Source: Cytophagales bacterium
Lineage (GTDB): Bacteria > Bacteroidota > Bacteroidia > Cytophagales > Cyclobacteriaceae
Assembly (NCBI GenBank): GCA_022360015.1
Contig: JAKSDQ010000129.1
Span: forward strand, 1-33,735
DNA length: 33,735 bases
Reading direction: 5' to 3'
The position numbers were made by a program, and so were the translations under genes. A model generated the notes under the pieces. It searched no databases, had not been told where the DNA came from, and was given only the letters and a program-made list of their open reading frames with translations. Shown piece after piece: positions 24,103 to 32,575 of the stretch (within the stretch, counting starts at the first letter, position 1; each line of letters starts with the position of its first letter).

Positions 24103-27100
24103 ATGCGATTTAATTTACAAGTATTTGTCACATTTATTTTTATGGTGTCGGTTGTTTGGGTGCCTTTTAAAATACCTGCTCAGGCGACTAATTTTTATAA
24201 TCGGGTGGAATTGGTTTCTCTTAACGTACGAGAGAAACAAGACCCTTTGGAAAATCAAAAGCAGCCTTTAAGGCAAGCTTTATTGGGCTTGGAGGAAAGA
24301 TTTCAAATCAACCTTTCCTTTAATGATGAGTATGTGCAAGGGGAATCAGTGGACAAAAAAAAGACGGTCGGTAATGATGTTGAAAAAATTCTTTCCGAAA
24401 TTCTTTCTCCTTTTCAATTGATTTATGTCAAATTGGATCAGAAACACTATGTCATAAAATCTTCCCGGCCGAACGTAGAAAAAGCCATTTCCAAATTGGA
24501 CAGGAAAAGATTTAAAATTTTGCCTGATCGGATTTTAAATCCGCAAAAAACCATTGACACGACCATTCCTGCTTTACGGAAGGGCGGTGACCACATTGTT
24601 TCCGGTAAAGTTACCGACAGGGCCGGCGAACCTATTCCTGGCGTCAATGTAATTATCAAAGGATCGACACAAGGTGTAATCACAGATAGTGATGGCAGCT
24701 ATGTGATGGTGGTGGATGATAAGCAAGCTACCCTGATATTTTCGTTTGTGGGTTATGAAACCATAGAAATGCCTGTAAATGGGAGGTCGGCCATCGATGT
24801 AGTATTGTTTGAAAACCTGCAGACCCTCAATGAAGTGATTGTAACGGCCCTTGGTGTTGAAAGGTCGACAAAATCGCTGGGTTATGCGGTGAGTAATGTA
24901 AAAGGTGAAGAGATTGGTGAAACGGCCGAATCCAATATAATCAATGCGTTATCGGGGAGAGTGGCAGGGTTAGATATCAGTTCCTCATCAGGGGGCGTGG
25001 GCGCTTCATCCAGGATCATATTAAGGGGAGTAAAAACAATAGGCGCTAACAGTGATCAACCTTTATTTGTAATTGATGGGGTTCCGGTCAATAATTCTTT
25101 GAGAGCTACGGGACGCATTGACTATGGAAATAGCATTGCGGATTTCAACCCCGATGACATTGAGGAAATAACGGTTTTGAAATCGGCCGCTGCTGCTGCT
25201 TTATATGGTTCGGCGGGGGCTAATGGTGTGATCGTCATTAAAACCAAAAGCGGGAAGGGTAATAAGCACCTTGGTTTTGAGTTTAATAGCAGTCTTACAT
25301 TGAGTGAACCCTTCAGGTTAATTGATTACCAAAACGAATATGGCCCCGGATTGCCGGGAGTTGATTGGAACTATTATGATCCTGTAGGCGGTACAGGCAA
25401 TTCCTGGGGCGATCCCTTTGGCGTACAAGAGACAGCCGTGCAATGGAATAGCCCGCTGGACGCAGAAGGTAACCCTGTTCCTTTGCCACTTCGCGCATAT
25501 CCGGATAATGGGAAAGATTTTTTTGATACAGGGGTAATGCGCGAATTAAGCCTGGCAGCTTCTAAAGGTGAAGAAGGCAAGTATCATTTTAGATTGGCCT
25601 TAAGGAACGCTGAAGAGCAAGGCATGGTGCCTACCTCAGAGCTAACCAGAAATACGATTACATTGAATGCAGGGGTAAATATAACAGAGAAGCTGGAGAC
25701 AAATGTAAATTTAATTTACGCCAATCAGGAAAGCCCCAACAGGGTTGCTACCGACAATTGGTCGAATAATCCAATCAGACAGGCCTTGATTGTACCCAGG
25801 CACGTTGATGTAAAAGCGCTCCGCAATTATGAACATTTGCTTGCCAACGGTGTGCCTGTTCCATTTGAGGTTACAGGCCAGGATCCCCAGGTGATCGTAC
25901 CGGGCTGGACTGCCGCAGATGGAGACTTCTTTCCCAATCCTTTCTTTACACTCAACAACGAAAAAAATGAATACAGTAATGAGCGGATTTTTGCTTCGGC
26001 CCATATTAAATATAAATGGACCGATTGGCTGCAACTGGATGCTAAAGTCAACCAGGAAGTAATCGATGAAAAAATTGAACAAAAAAGGAATGAGGGGGTC
26101 CGGTTATGGACGGGATCATTCTTTGGGTATGCCGGGTCCTATTACCGGGATGTTTTTCAGAGAAAAAATACTTTTGCCAATGTGATCCTGACTGGAAACA
26201 ACCGCATTGGAGCGTTTGGTTTTAATGCCATACTGGGAGCAGAAACAAGGACTTTCGTACTTGATGGTGCCTGGCAACGGGCGCTTGAATTAGAACTTCC
26301 TAATTTGTTTACGATTAATAATGCCGTGGGTAATCCGCAGCTTGATCAATATTATTCGGAATCAAAAATCAACAGTGTTTTCGGCAATGTGGATTTCGAT
26401 TACAAAAACCTGGTCTTTTTTACCCTGACAGGGCGTAATGACTGGAACAGTACCTTACCCATTTCAAATAACTCGTTTTTTTACCCATCCGCATCATTAA
26501 GTTTTATTATGAGTGATTTACTGGATCTGCCATCTGCTATTTCTTTTTTGAAATTTCGAGGCAATGCGGGCAGGGTTGGCATCGGCACCTCAGCTTATCA
26601 AATTGACCCTACTTTGTCAACAAATACCAGATTAGGCGATGTATTTGAGGCAACCATTGCCAATGGGCTTAACAATCCAACCCTAAAACCAACGAGAACA
26701 ACCACCTATGAAGTGGGTATGGATCTACGGCTTTTTGACGCCAGGTTAAACTTTGATGTGGCCTTGTATACGGGAAAATCCGAAGATCAAATCCAAAGAG
26801 TACTTTTACCCGGATCTTCAGGATATACAAGCAGAATCATTAATGCCGGAGATATTAAGAATGAAGGCATCGAAATAGCTGTAACGGCAATCCCTGTTGA
26901 CAAAGCCATCAGATGGGATGTTGGTTTTACTTATGCCAGAAATGTAAACGAGGTACTTTCGCTTGCCGAAGGTGTTGACGAATTACAGATAACCGCAAAA
27001 TACTCCAACATCAGAACCGTTGCCAAGCCAGGTGAGCCTTATGGCCAATTGGTGGGCAATGGGCTCAAACGTGACCCAAATGGTAATGTGATCCACAATA

Positions 27101-27699
27101 ACGGCCTTGCGGTTCAAACAGACCAGCAGGTTGTATTGGGAAATGTTACTCCCGATTGGTTAGGAAGCTTTATGAGTACTGTCAGTTATAAAGGGCTTAG
27201 CCTTACCGCGCAGGTCAATGCAAAATTCGGAGGGGATATATTCTCATTAACCAATCAATGGGCAGCCAGTGCAGGACTTACGAAAAGTACGCTTTCTCCT
27301 CACAGAAACCAGTCTATCGTCGGAGAAGGGGTTATGGAGGTGATCAATGGAGATGAAGTAAGCTATGTGCCCAATAACGTGGCAGTGCCCTACAGAGATT
27401 ATGTTGGAAATCTGATGAGGTGGGGACTTCATGAACCGGTGGTTTATGATGGCACTTACATCAAGCTGAAAGCTATCCAAATTTACTATTCCATACCGCA
27501 AAAACTGGTTGACAGATGGCTCCCTTTTCAACGCATGAGAGTAGGTGTAGCAGGCCGGAATTTGGCATTGTTATATGCCAAGGCGCCTAATTTCGATCCG
27601 GAGGCGTCGATGTCTGCAAGAAACACCGATTTAGGGTTTGACATGTTTAATTTACCCACTGCCAGAACGGTCACGTTCAACTTGTCCTTTAGGTTTTAA
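24103..27699 (+). CDS. SusC/RagA-family TonB-linked outer-membrane protein with STN domain, locus 2
   Basis: The 1198-residue receptor follows its FecR closely. Domain order: signal peptide about 1-27 (MRFNLQVFVTFIFMVSVVWV, ending KIPAQA); STN domain about 53-120 (LRQALLGLEERFQINLSF, LSEILSPFQLIYVKL); a linker; carboxypeptidase-regulatory-like domain about 165-238 (IVSGKVTDRAGEPIPGVNVI, TDSDGSYVMVV, FSFVGYE); LNEVIVTALG; plug about 255-390 (IINALSGRVAGLDI, QPLFVIDGVPVNNSLR, VLKSAAAAALYGSAGANGVI); and the barrel, with TGRNDWNSTLP, FFYPSASLSF, TTTYEVGMDLRLFDARL and a terminal VTFNLSFRF. It is the expected outer-membrane transporter and signal sensor of locus 2. It is clearly distinct from the locus 1 receptor, so the two are not a recent duplication. 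Confidence 0.95.
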   Translation: MRFNLQVFVTFIFMVSVVWVPFKIPAQATNFYNRVELVSLNVREKQDPLENQKQPLRQALLGLEERFQINLSFNDEYVQGESVDKKKTVGNDVEKILSEILSPFQLIYVKLDQKHYVIKSSRPNVEKAISKLDRKRFKILPDRILNPQKTIDTTIPALRKGGDHIVSGKVTDRAGEPIPGVNVIIKGSTQGVITDSDGSYVMVVDDKQATLIFSFVGYETIEMPVNGRSAIDVVLFENLQTLNEVIVTALGVERSTKSLGYAVSNVKGEEIGETAESNIINALSGRVAGLDISSSSGGVGASSRIILRGVKTIGANSDQPLFVIDGVPVNNSLRATGRIDYGNSIADFNPDDIEEITVLKSAAAAALYGSAGANGVIVIKTKSGKGNKHLGFEFNSSLTLSEPFRLIDYQNEYGPGLPGVDWNYYDPVGGTGNSWGDPFGVQETAVQWNSPLDAEGNPVPLPLRAYPDNGKDFFDTGVMRELSLAASKGEEGKYHFRLALRNAEEQGMVPTSELTRNTITLNAGVNITEKLETNVNLIYANQESPNRVATDNWSNNPIRQALIVPRHVDVKALRNYEHLLANGVPVPFEVTGQDPQVIVPGWTAADGDFFPNPFFTLNNEKNEYSNERIFASAHIKYKWTDWLQLDAKVNQEVIDEKIEQKRNEGVRLWTGSFFGYAGSYYRDVFQRKNTFANVILTGNNRIGAFGFNAILGAETRTFVLDGAWQRALELELPNLFTINNAVGNPQLDQYYSESKINSVFGNVDFDYKNLVFFTLTGRNDWNSTLPISNNSFFYPSASLSFIMSDLLDLPSAISFLKFRGNAGRVGIGTSAYQIDPTLSTNTRLGDVFEATIANGLNNPTLKPTRTTTYEVGMDLRLFDARLNFDVALYTGKSEDQIQRVLLPGSSGYTSRIINAGDIKNEGIEIAVTAIPVDKAIRWDVGFTYARNVNEVLSLAEGVDELQITAKYSNIRTVAKPGEPYGQLVGNGLKRDPNGNVIHNNGLAVQTDQQVVLGNVTPDWLGSFMSTVSYKGLSLTAQVNAKFGGDIFSLTNQWAASAGLTKSTLSPHRNQSIVGEGVMEVINGDEVSYVPNNVAVPYRDYVGNLMRWGLHEPVVYDGTYIKLKAIQIYYSIPQKLVDRWLPFQRMRVGVAGRNLALLYAKAPNFDPEASMSARNTDLGFDMFNLPTARTVTFNLSFRF

Positions 27700-27718
27700 T
27701 TATTAATGGTTGAAGATT

Positions 27719-29140
27719 ATGAAAAATTTAGCTACAAATCGAAGCTGGTTGTTGCCGCTGCTTTTTCTTTGGGTGCTTTCCGGTTGTGACGATAACTTTG
27801 AAGCAATCAACACCGATCCCAACGCTTTTTCAGAAGTGCCGGCGCATTTTTTTCTCCCGGGTTCCATATTATCCATGGCCAATGCAGAAAATGATTATTT
27901 TGACGGATATCTTTATCCGTCATCCTGGATTCAGCATACGGCTTTGGTTAGCTGGGATCAACCGGGCAATTATTTTTACGAAAAAGGCCGTTCAAGCCTT
28001 TGGAATAATTTATACCGGGGGCCTTTAGTGGATCTGGATTTGATGATTGCACAAGCTGAGGAGGAAGAAAATCAGTCTCTCAAGGCAGTAGGTATGATTT
28101 TGCATGCCTACGGATTTTCACTGTTGGTCAATGCCTTCGGGGATGTGCCATACAGCGAGTCTTTTCGGGTGGATGAAGGAATTAATCAACCTGTCTATGA
28201 CGGGCAATCGACTATCTATGAGGCGATTCTTGCACAATTGCGACAAGCCGATGCGCTGCTTGACGGCGTGACCAGCATAGATATCGATCGGGATTACGAT
28301 ATCCTTTACCGGGGTGATGGCCTCAAATGGAGAAAGTTTGCCAATAGCCTAAGGTTTCGTTTATTAATGCATATATCTGCCATCACCGATGTCGCATCAG
28401 AGTTATCGGGCATTTCTCCCTTGTTTGAAAGTAGTGATGATAACGCCATCTATCAATATCCGGGAGATATAGAAGGTGCCATTTATTCGCCGGCCCAGGC
28501 CATAGGACCGGAGGCTACAGACCAGGGGCATAGAATGGCATCGCCATTGGTTGACAGGATGACTGCCACCAATGATCCAAGGTTACCCCTGTATGCCTTG
28601 GTCAGTGAAGATGGAGGAACTTATGCGGGCGTGCAACCGGGTATCTATTTTGTGGAAGATGATGTATTCTCAGGCATTAATCCGGCCGGTTTCTCGCGTG
28701 ATGCCACCATTACCTTCATGGACTACTCCGAATTATTATTCCTGCAGGCAGAAGCGGCCGAAAGAGGTTTGATTACCGGTGATGTAACCACTTTTTTAAG
28801 CGATGCGATCGGTTGGAACATGACCCGCAGGGGTGTGGTAAGTGATGCTATTATTGATTACGTTGCTAACATACTTTCAGACGGTACCGACCTCGAAGAA
28901 ATTTATATGGAAAAGTGGGTAAGTATGTTTGGCAGAGGTATGCAAGCCTGGACAGATTACCGCAGAACCGGTATGCCCGGTCTTTCCCCGGTACCTGGCG
29001 GCATTGTTAACGTGATACCCCGAAGGTTTAGCTATCCTGAAAATGAGCAAGCGACCAACAGCGTAAACATGCAGGCCGCTGCTGCCAAGCTGAGTAATGG
29101 AGATAACCTCGACTCACAATTAATCTGGACCATACACTAA
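27719..29140 (+). CDS. SusD/RagB-family outer-membrane lipoprotein (SusD_2 type), locus 2
   Basis: A TTG at 27710 is in frame, but the ATG at 27719 gives a clean lipoprotein signal (MKNLATNRSWLLPLLFLWVL, SGC) with lipidated Cys at 23 followed by DDNFEAINTDPN. The acidic residues after the Cys fit surface export. The body shows SusD-like_2 landmarks: NAFGDVPYSESF, LKWRKFANSLRFRLLMHI, ITFMDYSELLFLQAEAAERG and RRTGMPGLSP. The length of 473 residues is normal for this branch. It pairs with the SusC encoded 19 bases upstream. The bound ligand is not identifiable from sequence; the peptidase downstream suggests a peptide. Confidence 0.93.
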   Translation: MKNLATNRSWLLPLLFLWVLSGCDDNFEAINTDPNAFSEVPAHFFLPGSILSMANAENDYFDGYLYPSSWIQHTALVSWDQPGNYFYEKGRSSLWNNLYRGPLVDLDLMIAQAEEEENQSLKAVGMILHAYGFSLLVNAFGDVPYSESFRVDEGINQPVYDGQSTIYEAILAQLRQADALLDGVTSIDIDRDYDILYRGDGLKWRKFANSLRFRLLMHISAITDVASELSGISPLFESSDDNAIYQYPGDIEGAIYSPAQAIGPEATDQGHRMASPLVDRMTATNDPRLPLYALVSEDGGTYAGVQPGIYFVEDDVFSGINPAGFSRDATITFMDYSELLFLQAEAAERGLITGDVTTFLSDAIGWNMTRRGVVSDAIIDYVANILSDGTDLEEIYMEKWVSMFGRGMQAWTDYRRTGMPGLSPVPGGIVNVIPRRFSYPENEQATNSVNMQAAAAKLSNGDNLDSQLIWTIH

Positions 29141-29159
29141 CGCTGTAAATTATTTGATC

Positions 29160-30092
29160 ATGAAAAGATATATATACCCACTGTTTATAGTTTTGCCGTT
29201 ATTGTTTTCAGGATGTCTTGATGAACCCGGACCATTTGCCAGTGATGCAACGCCCGGACTATCTGTTACCTATGATGAAGAAGTCGGCGAAATTACTTTT
29301 ACTAAAAATCCCGATGCAACCATCACAGGAGCAATAAACATATCAGGTAAGTTTTTTGTCAATCCCGCGGCCGTATTTGATCGGGTGGTGATTATAAAAG
29401 CCTTAATGGATAGCGATTTCAAGGTGATTGAAGAAAGTCTGGCCATTGGGGATTTAGCTTTCTATGATTCTGTTGTTTTTTCTATTTCCAGCGTTGAAGC
29501 GCTTTTTGATGGATTGAGCATCGAGCCTGATGAAATTGTGGTAGGATCGACTTTTGGCTTTCGGCCAATAGGCATTTTACCCTCGGGAGATACGATCGAG
29601 GTTACCAACTCGGTAACTGTAATTCCCGATTATATTGCCTTTTGTGAGATACCCGATTTGGCGCTGGGAACCTGGGTGGCGACCAATACGGTATCCGGCT
29701 TTTCCAAAGAGGTGGAACTCATTTGGAATTCTAATGAAAATCTTTACGTTTTGACTGATTTTGGATTGGATTGGAGCAATTGGGATGATTTTTGGTATGG
29801 CACAATGTTCTCCCTTGCATGTCCGATAGTAAACACAGATCCTGTAGAGATTAATCTTGCCGGTAGGGGATGGGACACTGATGAGGAATATGAAATGCTT
29901 GCCGATGACGGCGTTACCATAGAAAAGAGAAGGTTAAGATATATGCCCTATATCTATAAGGAGGCTTCACCTGTTGGCTATTTCGATGCAACGACTGGCA
30001 GCTTAATTTTTGATGGTGTAAATTTAACAGATGCCTGGTGGGATGCCGATAGCCACGACCAGGTAAGCCTCACCTTCTCTAAAAAACCTTAA
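29160..30092 (+). CDS. Unknown surface lipoprotein in SusCD locus 2
   Basis: A TTG at 29154 is in frame, but the ATG at 29160 gives the lipoprotein signal MKRYIYPLFIVLPLLFSGC with lipidated Cys at 19 followed by LDEPGP. The mature protein of about 290 residues looks all-beta and acidic, with two cysteines about 60 residues apart (AFCEIPDL and SLACPI). It has a tryptophan-rich patch (DWSNWDDFWYG) and a C-terminal part (GYFDATTGSLIFDGVNLTDA). The first half has a fibronectin- or Ig-like strand pattern. Lipoproteins in this position of SusCD loci are often accessory surface binding proteins (SusE/F-like role), but no named family is recognised here. It follows susD by 19 bases and is probably co-transcribed. 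Confidence 0.8.
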   Translation: MKRYIYPLFIVLPLLFSGCLDEPGPFASDATPGLSVTYDEEVGEITFTKNPDATITGAINISGKFFVNPAAVFDRVVIIKALMDSDFKVIEESLAIGDLAFYDSVVFSISSVEALFDGLSIEPDEIVVGSTFGFRPIGILPSGDTIEVTNSVTVIPDYIAFCEIPDLALGTWVATNTVSGFSKEVELIWNSNENLYVLTDFGLDWSNWDDFWYGTMFSLACPIVNTDPVEINLAGRGWDTDEEYEMLADDGVTIEKRRLRYMPYIYKEASPVGYFDATTGSLIFDGVNLTDAWWDADSHDQVSLTFSKKP

Positions 30093-30104
30093 TGGCCCTA
30101 TTCA

Positions 30105-30213
30105 AACGACAGGGGAAAAATGTATTTACCTTTGATGGTTAAAAATGGGACATCGCCAAGCGATAAAGGAATGGAAAATGTGTGCCGGAAAAACTCTGAA
30201 CGACAGGGGAAAA
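30105..30213. repeat. 15-base direct repeat AACGACAGGGGAAAA, two copies
   Basis: The 171-base gap before the metallopeptidase gene has two perfect copies of AACGACAGGGGAAAA, at 30105-30119 and 30199-30213, 94 bases apart. The second copy also forms the left arm of a hairpin. They may be a local duplication or paired regulatory sites. Confidence 0.6.
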
Positions 30214-30228
30214 CCCATCTCCTGTTTT
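30203..30228 (+). terminator. Possible intrinsic terminator before the metallopeptidase gene
   Basis: ACAGGGGA (30203-30210) pairs with TCTCCTGT (30218-30225), with one G-T pair, across loop AAACCCA. TTT follows directly, giving a short TTTT run. It is a weak but recognisable terminator shape 36 bases before the start at 30264, so the peptidase may be transcribed partly on its own. Confidence 0.4.
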
Positions 30229-30263
30229 AGAAAAATGGTTATCAGACAGTTAAATAGAATTAT

Positions 30264-31427
30264 ATGAAAGGGTACAGACTAAAAATGACATGGCTTTTCA
30301 TCTTGGTTGTTACGATATCAACAGCATTACCTGCCTATTCCCAGGAATGTAAGGTGGTTCGTTTTGTTTATTTCGTCGAATCGGATTATAATTTTAATCA
30401 GGAAGACAAAGACGCTATAGCGTCGCATGCCCTTGCCTTCCAACAATATTGGTATGAACAACTGGGGGTGACTTTTTATCTTAATGATCCGATGGTAGAG
30501 GTGATTTATGCCGACCATCCCAGCAGTTGGTATATAAATACGCCCGACGGTATCCACGGGGATCAGGCGAGATGGTACCGATTGGGAAACATTAAAAAAG
30601 AGGTTTATTCAAAACTAAACATTGAAGATTTCGATCCTAACAACAGGGTCGTCAATTATCCTGCTTCCCGCAGTGACGGTAAAGTCGGGGCTAACTTCGG
30701 AGGTGCCTGGATGGATGCCGATGACATGTGGTGTATTTCAGGTAAATCCGGCTCTTTTCCTTTTGATGAAGGTACTTCCGCTCATTGCCTCGGTCACGTG
30801 GTACATGAATTTGGCCATGTCCTCGGGTTACCCCATCAGGGCCCCCGGACGGATTGTATGCAATTTGGTTTTTATAATAATACCGGAGGGTCGGGTATGT
30901 GCGACTTTTCCCGGGAAAATGTGGACCAAATCCTGGCTGACTCCGACAATACAGGTTGGTTTGAAGCAATTCCCGGACAAATTTGCGGATCATCGGGTGT
31001 TGTTTGTGTCAACGATAGTGATCATGACGGAGTATGCAACCCGACTGATCAGTGTCCGGGGTTCGATGATACACTTATTGGTACTTCCTGTGACGATGGT
31101 GACGATGCCACTACAGATGATCAATACATTAACGCGGGCTTTGCAGGGTGTAGATGTGAGGGCAAGGTAGTTGTTGGGGTCGATGAAAAGGCATTTGAAA
31201 ATAACTTGAAGATCTATCCCAATCCATCATTTAATTTTATTACTGTCGAGTCGGGGACTTATATGGATGCCACAGTCGAAATCATCAGCTTAACCGGCAA
31301 AATCTGGCTATCGAAATCTGCCTCCAACCGGACTGAGTTGAACCTGGCTTCTCTTCCGAAAGGTGTTTATATACTCAGGGTATGTCATAAAGATTCTATT
31401 ATTCAAAGAAAAATAATCAGGAGGTAA
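30264..31427 (+). CDS. T9SS-exported zinc metallopeptidase (metzincin-like) with type A C-terminal domain
   Basis: The 387-residue product has a signal peptide (1-27, ending LPAYSQ). The catalytic part carries the zinc site HEFGHVLGLPH at 181-191, giving ligands His181, His185 and His191 and catalytic Glu182. Met199 in DCMQFG is a candidate Met-turn. This is the metzincin layout (HExxHxxGxxH), with cysteines around it (C157, C175, C198, C213) that may form disulfides. After the catalytic region come an EF-hand-like calcium repeat DSDHDGVCNPTDQCPG (241-256) and a second acidic cysteine-rich segment. The end is a type A T9SS sorting domain (about 313-387: LKIYPNPSFNF, ISLTGKIW, LASLPKGVYILRV, KKII-like IQRKIIRR). 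The protein should be secreted or bound to the surface and cleave proteins. The peptidase family (M43-, M10- or M12-like) is not settled. It ends locus 2. Confidence 0.87.
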   Translation: MKGYRLKMTWLFILVVTISTALPAYSQECKVVRFVYFVESDYNFNQEDKDAIASHALAFQQYWYEQLGVTFYLNDPMVEVIYADHPSSWYINTPDGIHGDQARWYRLGNIKKEVYSKLNIEDFDPNNRVVNYPASRSDGKVGANFGGAWMDADDMWCISGKSGSFPFDEGTSAHCLGHVVHEFGHVLGLPHQGPRTDCMQFGFYNNTGGSGMCDFSRENVDQILADSDNTGWFEAIPGQICGSSGVVCVNDSDHDGVCNPTDQCPGFDDTLIGTSCDDGDDATTDDQYINAGFAGCRCEGKVVVGVDEKAFENNLKIYPNPSFNFITVESGTYMDATVEIISLTGKIWLSKSASNRTELNLASLPKGVYILRVCHKDSIIQRKIIRR

Positions 31428-31571
31428 TGTTGCAAAAATAAGGCGAGGGCATTTCATAACTTCAGAAAATGGTTCTTGAAATTATAGGAAGTAGACAGAG
31501 CTACCCAACCTTACATAGCGTATGGTTAAAGCTGAGCAACTCTGCTACCTTAAAGGTCCCCTAAAAACTTA

Positions 31572-31786
31572 TCAAAATCCATTTATTCGATAAGCAATCT
31601 TTTTATAATTCTCAGATGGCCTTATTCCCTCATTCCCTTCCAACACCAAAATCAAAATCACCGAGCCGGAATCATCCATAGGGGAATCAATCGATCTATC
31701 GTTATATCCTCACCGGTACAAGATAGAAACCAGATGAAGCATAACAGTAGCACAGCCATAGGTTTAATTCGTGTGTCTGTTTTCAT
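31572..31786 (-). pseudogene. Frameshifted small lipoprotein gene
   Basis: An ATG at 31786 begins a good lipoprotein signal, MKTDTRIKPMAVLLLCFIWF followed by LSC at residue 23, then TGEDITIDR. This frame stops at 31658 after 42 residues. Just after the lipobox, a shift of one base enters a second frame that reads SIDSPMDDSGSVILILVLEG, NEGIRPSENYKKIAYRINGF and stops at 31572. Together they make one plausible lipoprotein of about 72 residues broken by a single indel. The family is not recognised. Each half is too short to stand out alone, so the call rests on the lipobox and on the protein-like second half. Confidence 0.45.
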
Positions 31787-31807
31787 AATTTATGATTGAT
31801 GGTGAAT

Positions 31808-31825
31808 ATTTACTTTAAAGTAAAT
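31808..31825. promoter_or_regulatory. Perfect 18-base palindrome, likely operator
   Basis: ATTTACTTTAAAGTAAAT reads identically on both strands. It lies 22 bases upstream of the ATG of the frameshifted lipoprotein on the minus strand, a typical position for an operator overlapping a promoter. The binding protein is unknown; the MerR-like or XRE regulators nearby are candidates only by proximity. Confidence 0.5.
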
Positions 31826-32026
31826 GGGCTGTATAACAAAAACTTATGCTTACTTTGCAAAATGTAATACTATATTTCCGGTTGAGGCGCTGTGAAGGTC
31901 TTCCGTTTGTATGATGGTACTGAGTACAGTCATAAAGCCTACAAAATGGTGCGTCATTGTGTTGTCCTGCACCAAAAAAATGCGTGATAGGCCAATTATC
32001 GCTACCATGCAATTACCAAGGGATCA

Positions 32027-32575
32027 CTACCTATCTGATACGCCCCTTTGTAATAAGTGCTTCAAACCCCCATCGGGATAAATTTTGAGACATACAGGAT
32101 TGTAATTGCTAATCATGATAAATATAAATAACGCCAATAAAGGATAAGCGGCCTCCTTGTTTTTGTACCTGGTGTGAAGTTGCCCTTTTGCCTGGCGTAT
32201 TTTTTCAATGCTGCAGCCAAACTGTCTTAAATCTTCCACCATGTCGAGCCAAATCATATCCATCATACTGAATTTCCGCCATTGCTTGTTAGAGTCCCTT
32301 GCAGCAGGAATTATCTCTTGATTATCCCAGTGGTTGATTAACCGGTATTCTTTACCTGCCCCTTTATTGACCATTCCTGTTTTTTTGTTCAATGCATTGC
32401 TTAAAGCTTTGATGTCAGGCGCCCTGAAAAAATTTTCAACATTTTCTGGGCTAAACCATCCATTCTGTAAGTTGCCCGACCTGTTTTTCCATTGTTTTAA
32501 AGGTTGAGTCGAACCATGTTTCAAAACTATGCACACCGGTATATTTTCGGACAGAATGAAAGCCAACCTGGGCAA
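32027..32575 (-). CDS. MerR-like HTH regulator, probably truncated
   Basis: The open frame runs from a stop at 32614; a TTG at 32575 gives 182 residues, while an ATG at 32374 (MVNKGAGKEYRLINHWDNQE) gives 115 residues and matches where such regulators usually begin. The DNA-binding part is KEYRLINHWDNQEII, RKFSMMDMIWLDMVEDLRQF, GCSIEKIRQAKGQL, a MerR-type winged helix with its second helix pair. A hydrophobic segment follows (LLALFIFIMISNYNPVCLKI). The frame ends at two adjacent stops (TAG TGA), yet the same frame then stays open for 57 more codons, so the C-terminus may have been lost. The N-terminal 67 residues before the ATG contain a segment (LSENIPVCIVLKHG) resembling that hydrophobic C-terminal segment. 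The family is known from Bacteroidota, about 240 residues long as I recall it, but its targets are not. Confidence 0.6.
   Translation of the reverse strand: MPRLAFILSENIPVCIVLKHGSTQPLKQWKNRSGNLQNGWFSPENVENFFRAPDIKALSNALNKKTGMVNKGAGKEYRLINHWDNQEIIPAARDSNKQWRKFSMMDMIWLDMVEDLRQFGCSIEKIRQAKGQLHTRYKNKEAAYPLLALFIFIMISNYNPVCLKIYPDGGLKHLLQRGVSDR

Larger units (their letters stand above)
31428..32026. other. Gene-poor stretch after locus 2
   Basis: No intact gene is visible in these 600 bases. They hold the frameshifted minus-strand lipoprotein (31572-31786), the palindrome at 31808-31825, and, on the minus strand between 32026 and about 31850, an open continuation of the MerR-like frame after two stop codons. 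The first 140 bases show nothing I can name. Confidence 0.5.

Noticed and set aside
30622-31170. 182-codon plus-strand ORF overlapping the metallopeptidase
   Set aside because: Different frame over the zinc-site region; the peptidase frame has the HExxHxxGxxH site and T9SS tail, this one has no recognisable content.
11071-31427. Classical polysaccharide utilisation locus
   Set aside because: SusC and SusD are present twice, but no glycoside hydrolase, polysaccharide lyase, sulfatase or carbohydrate esterase is encoded.
31815-32012. 65-codon minus-strand ORF
   Set aside because: Low-complexity His/Tyr/Cys-rich translation. The frame continuing from the MerR-like gene through the tandem stops reads more like protein.
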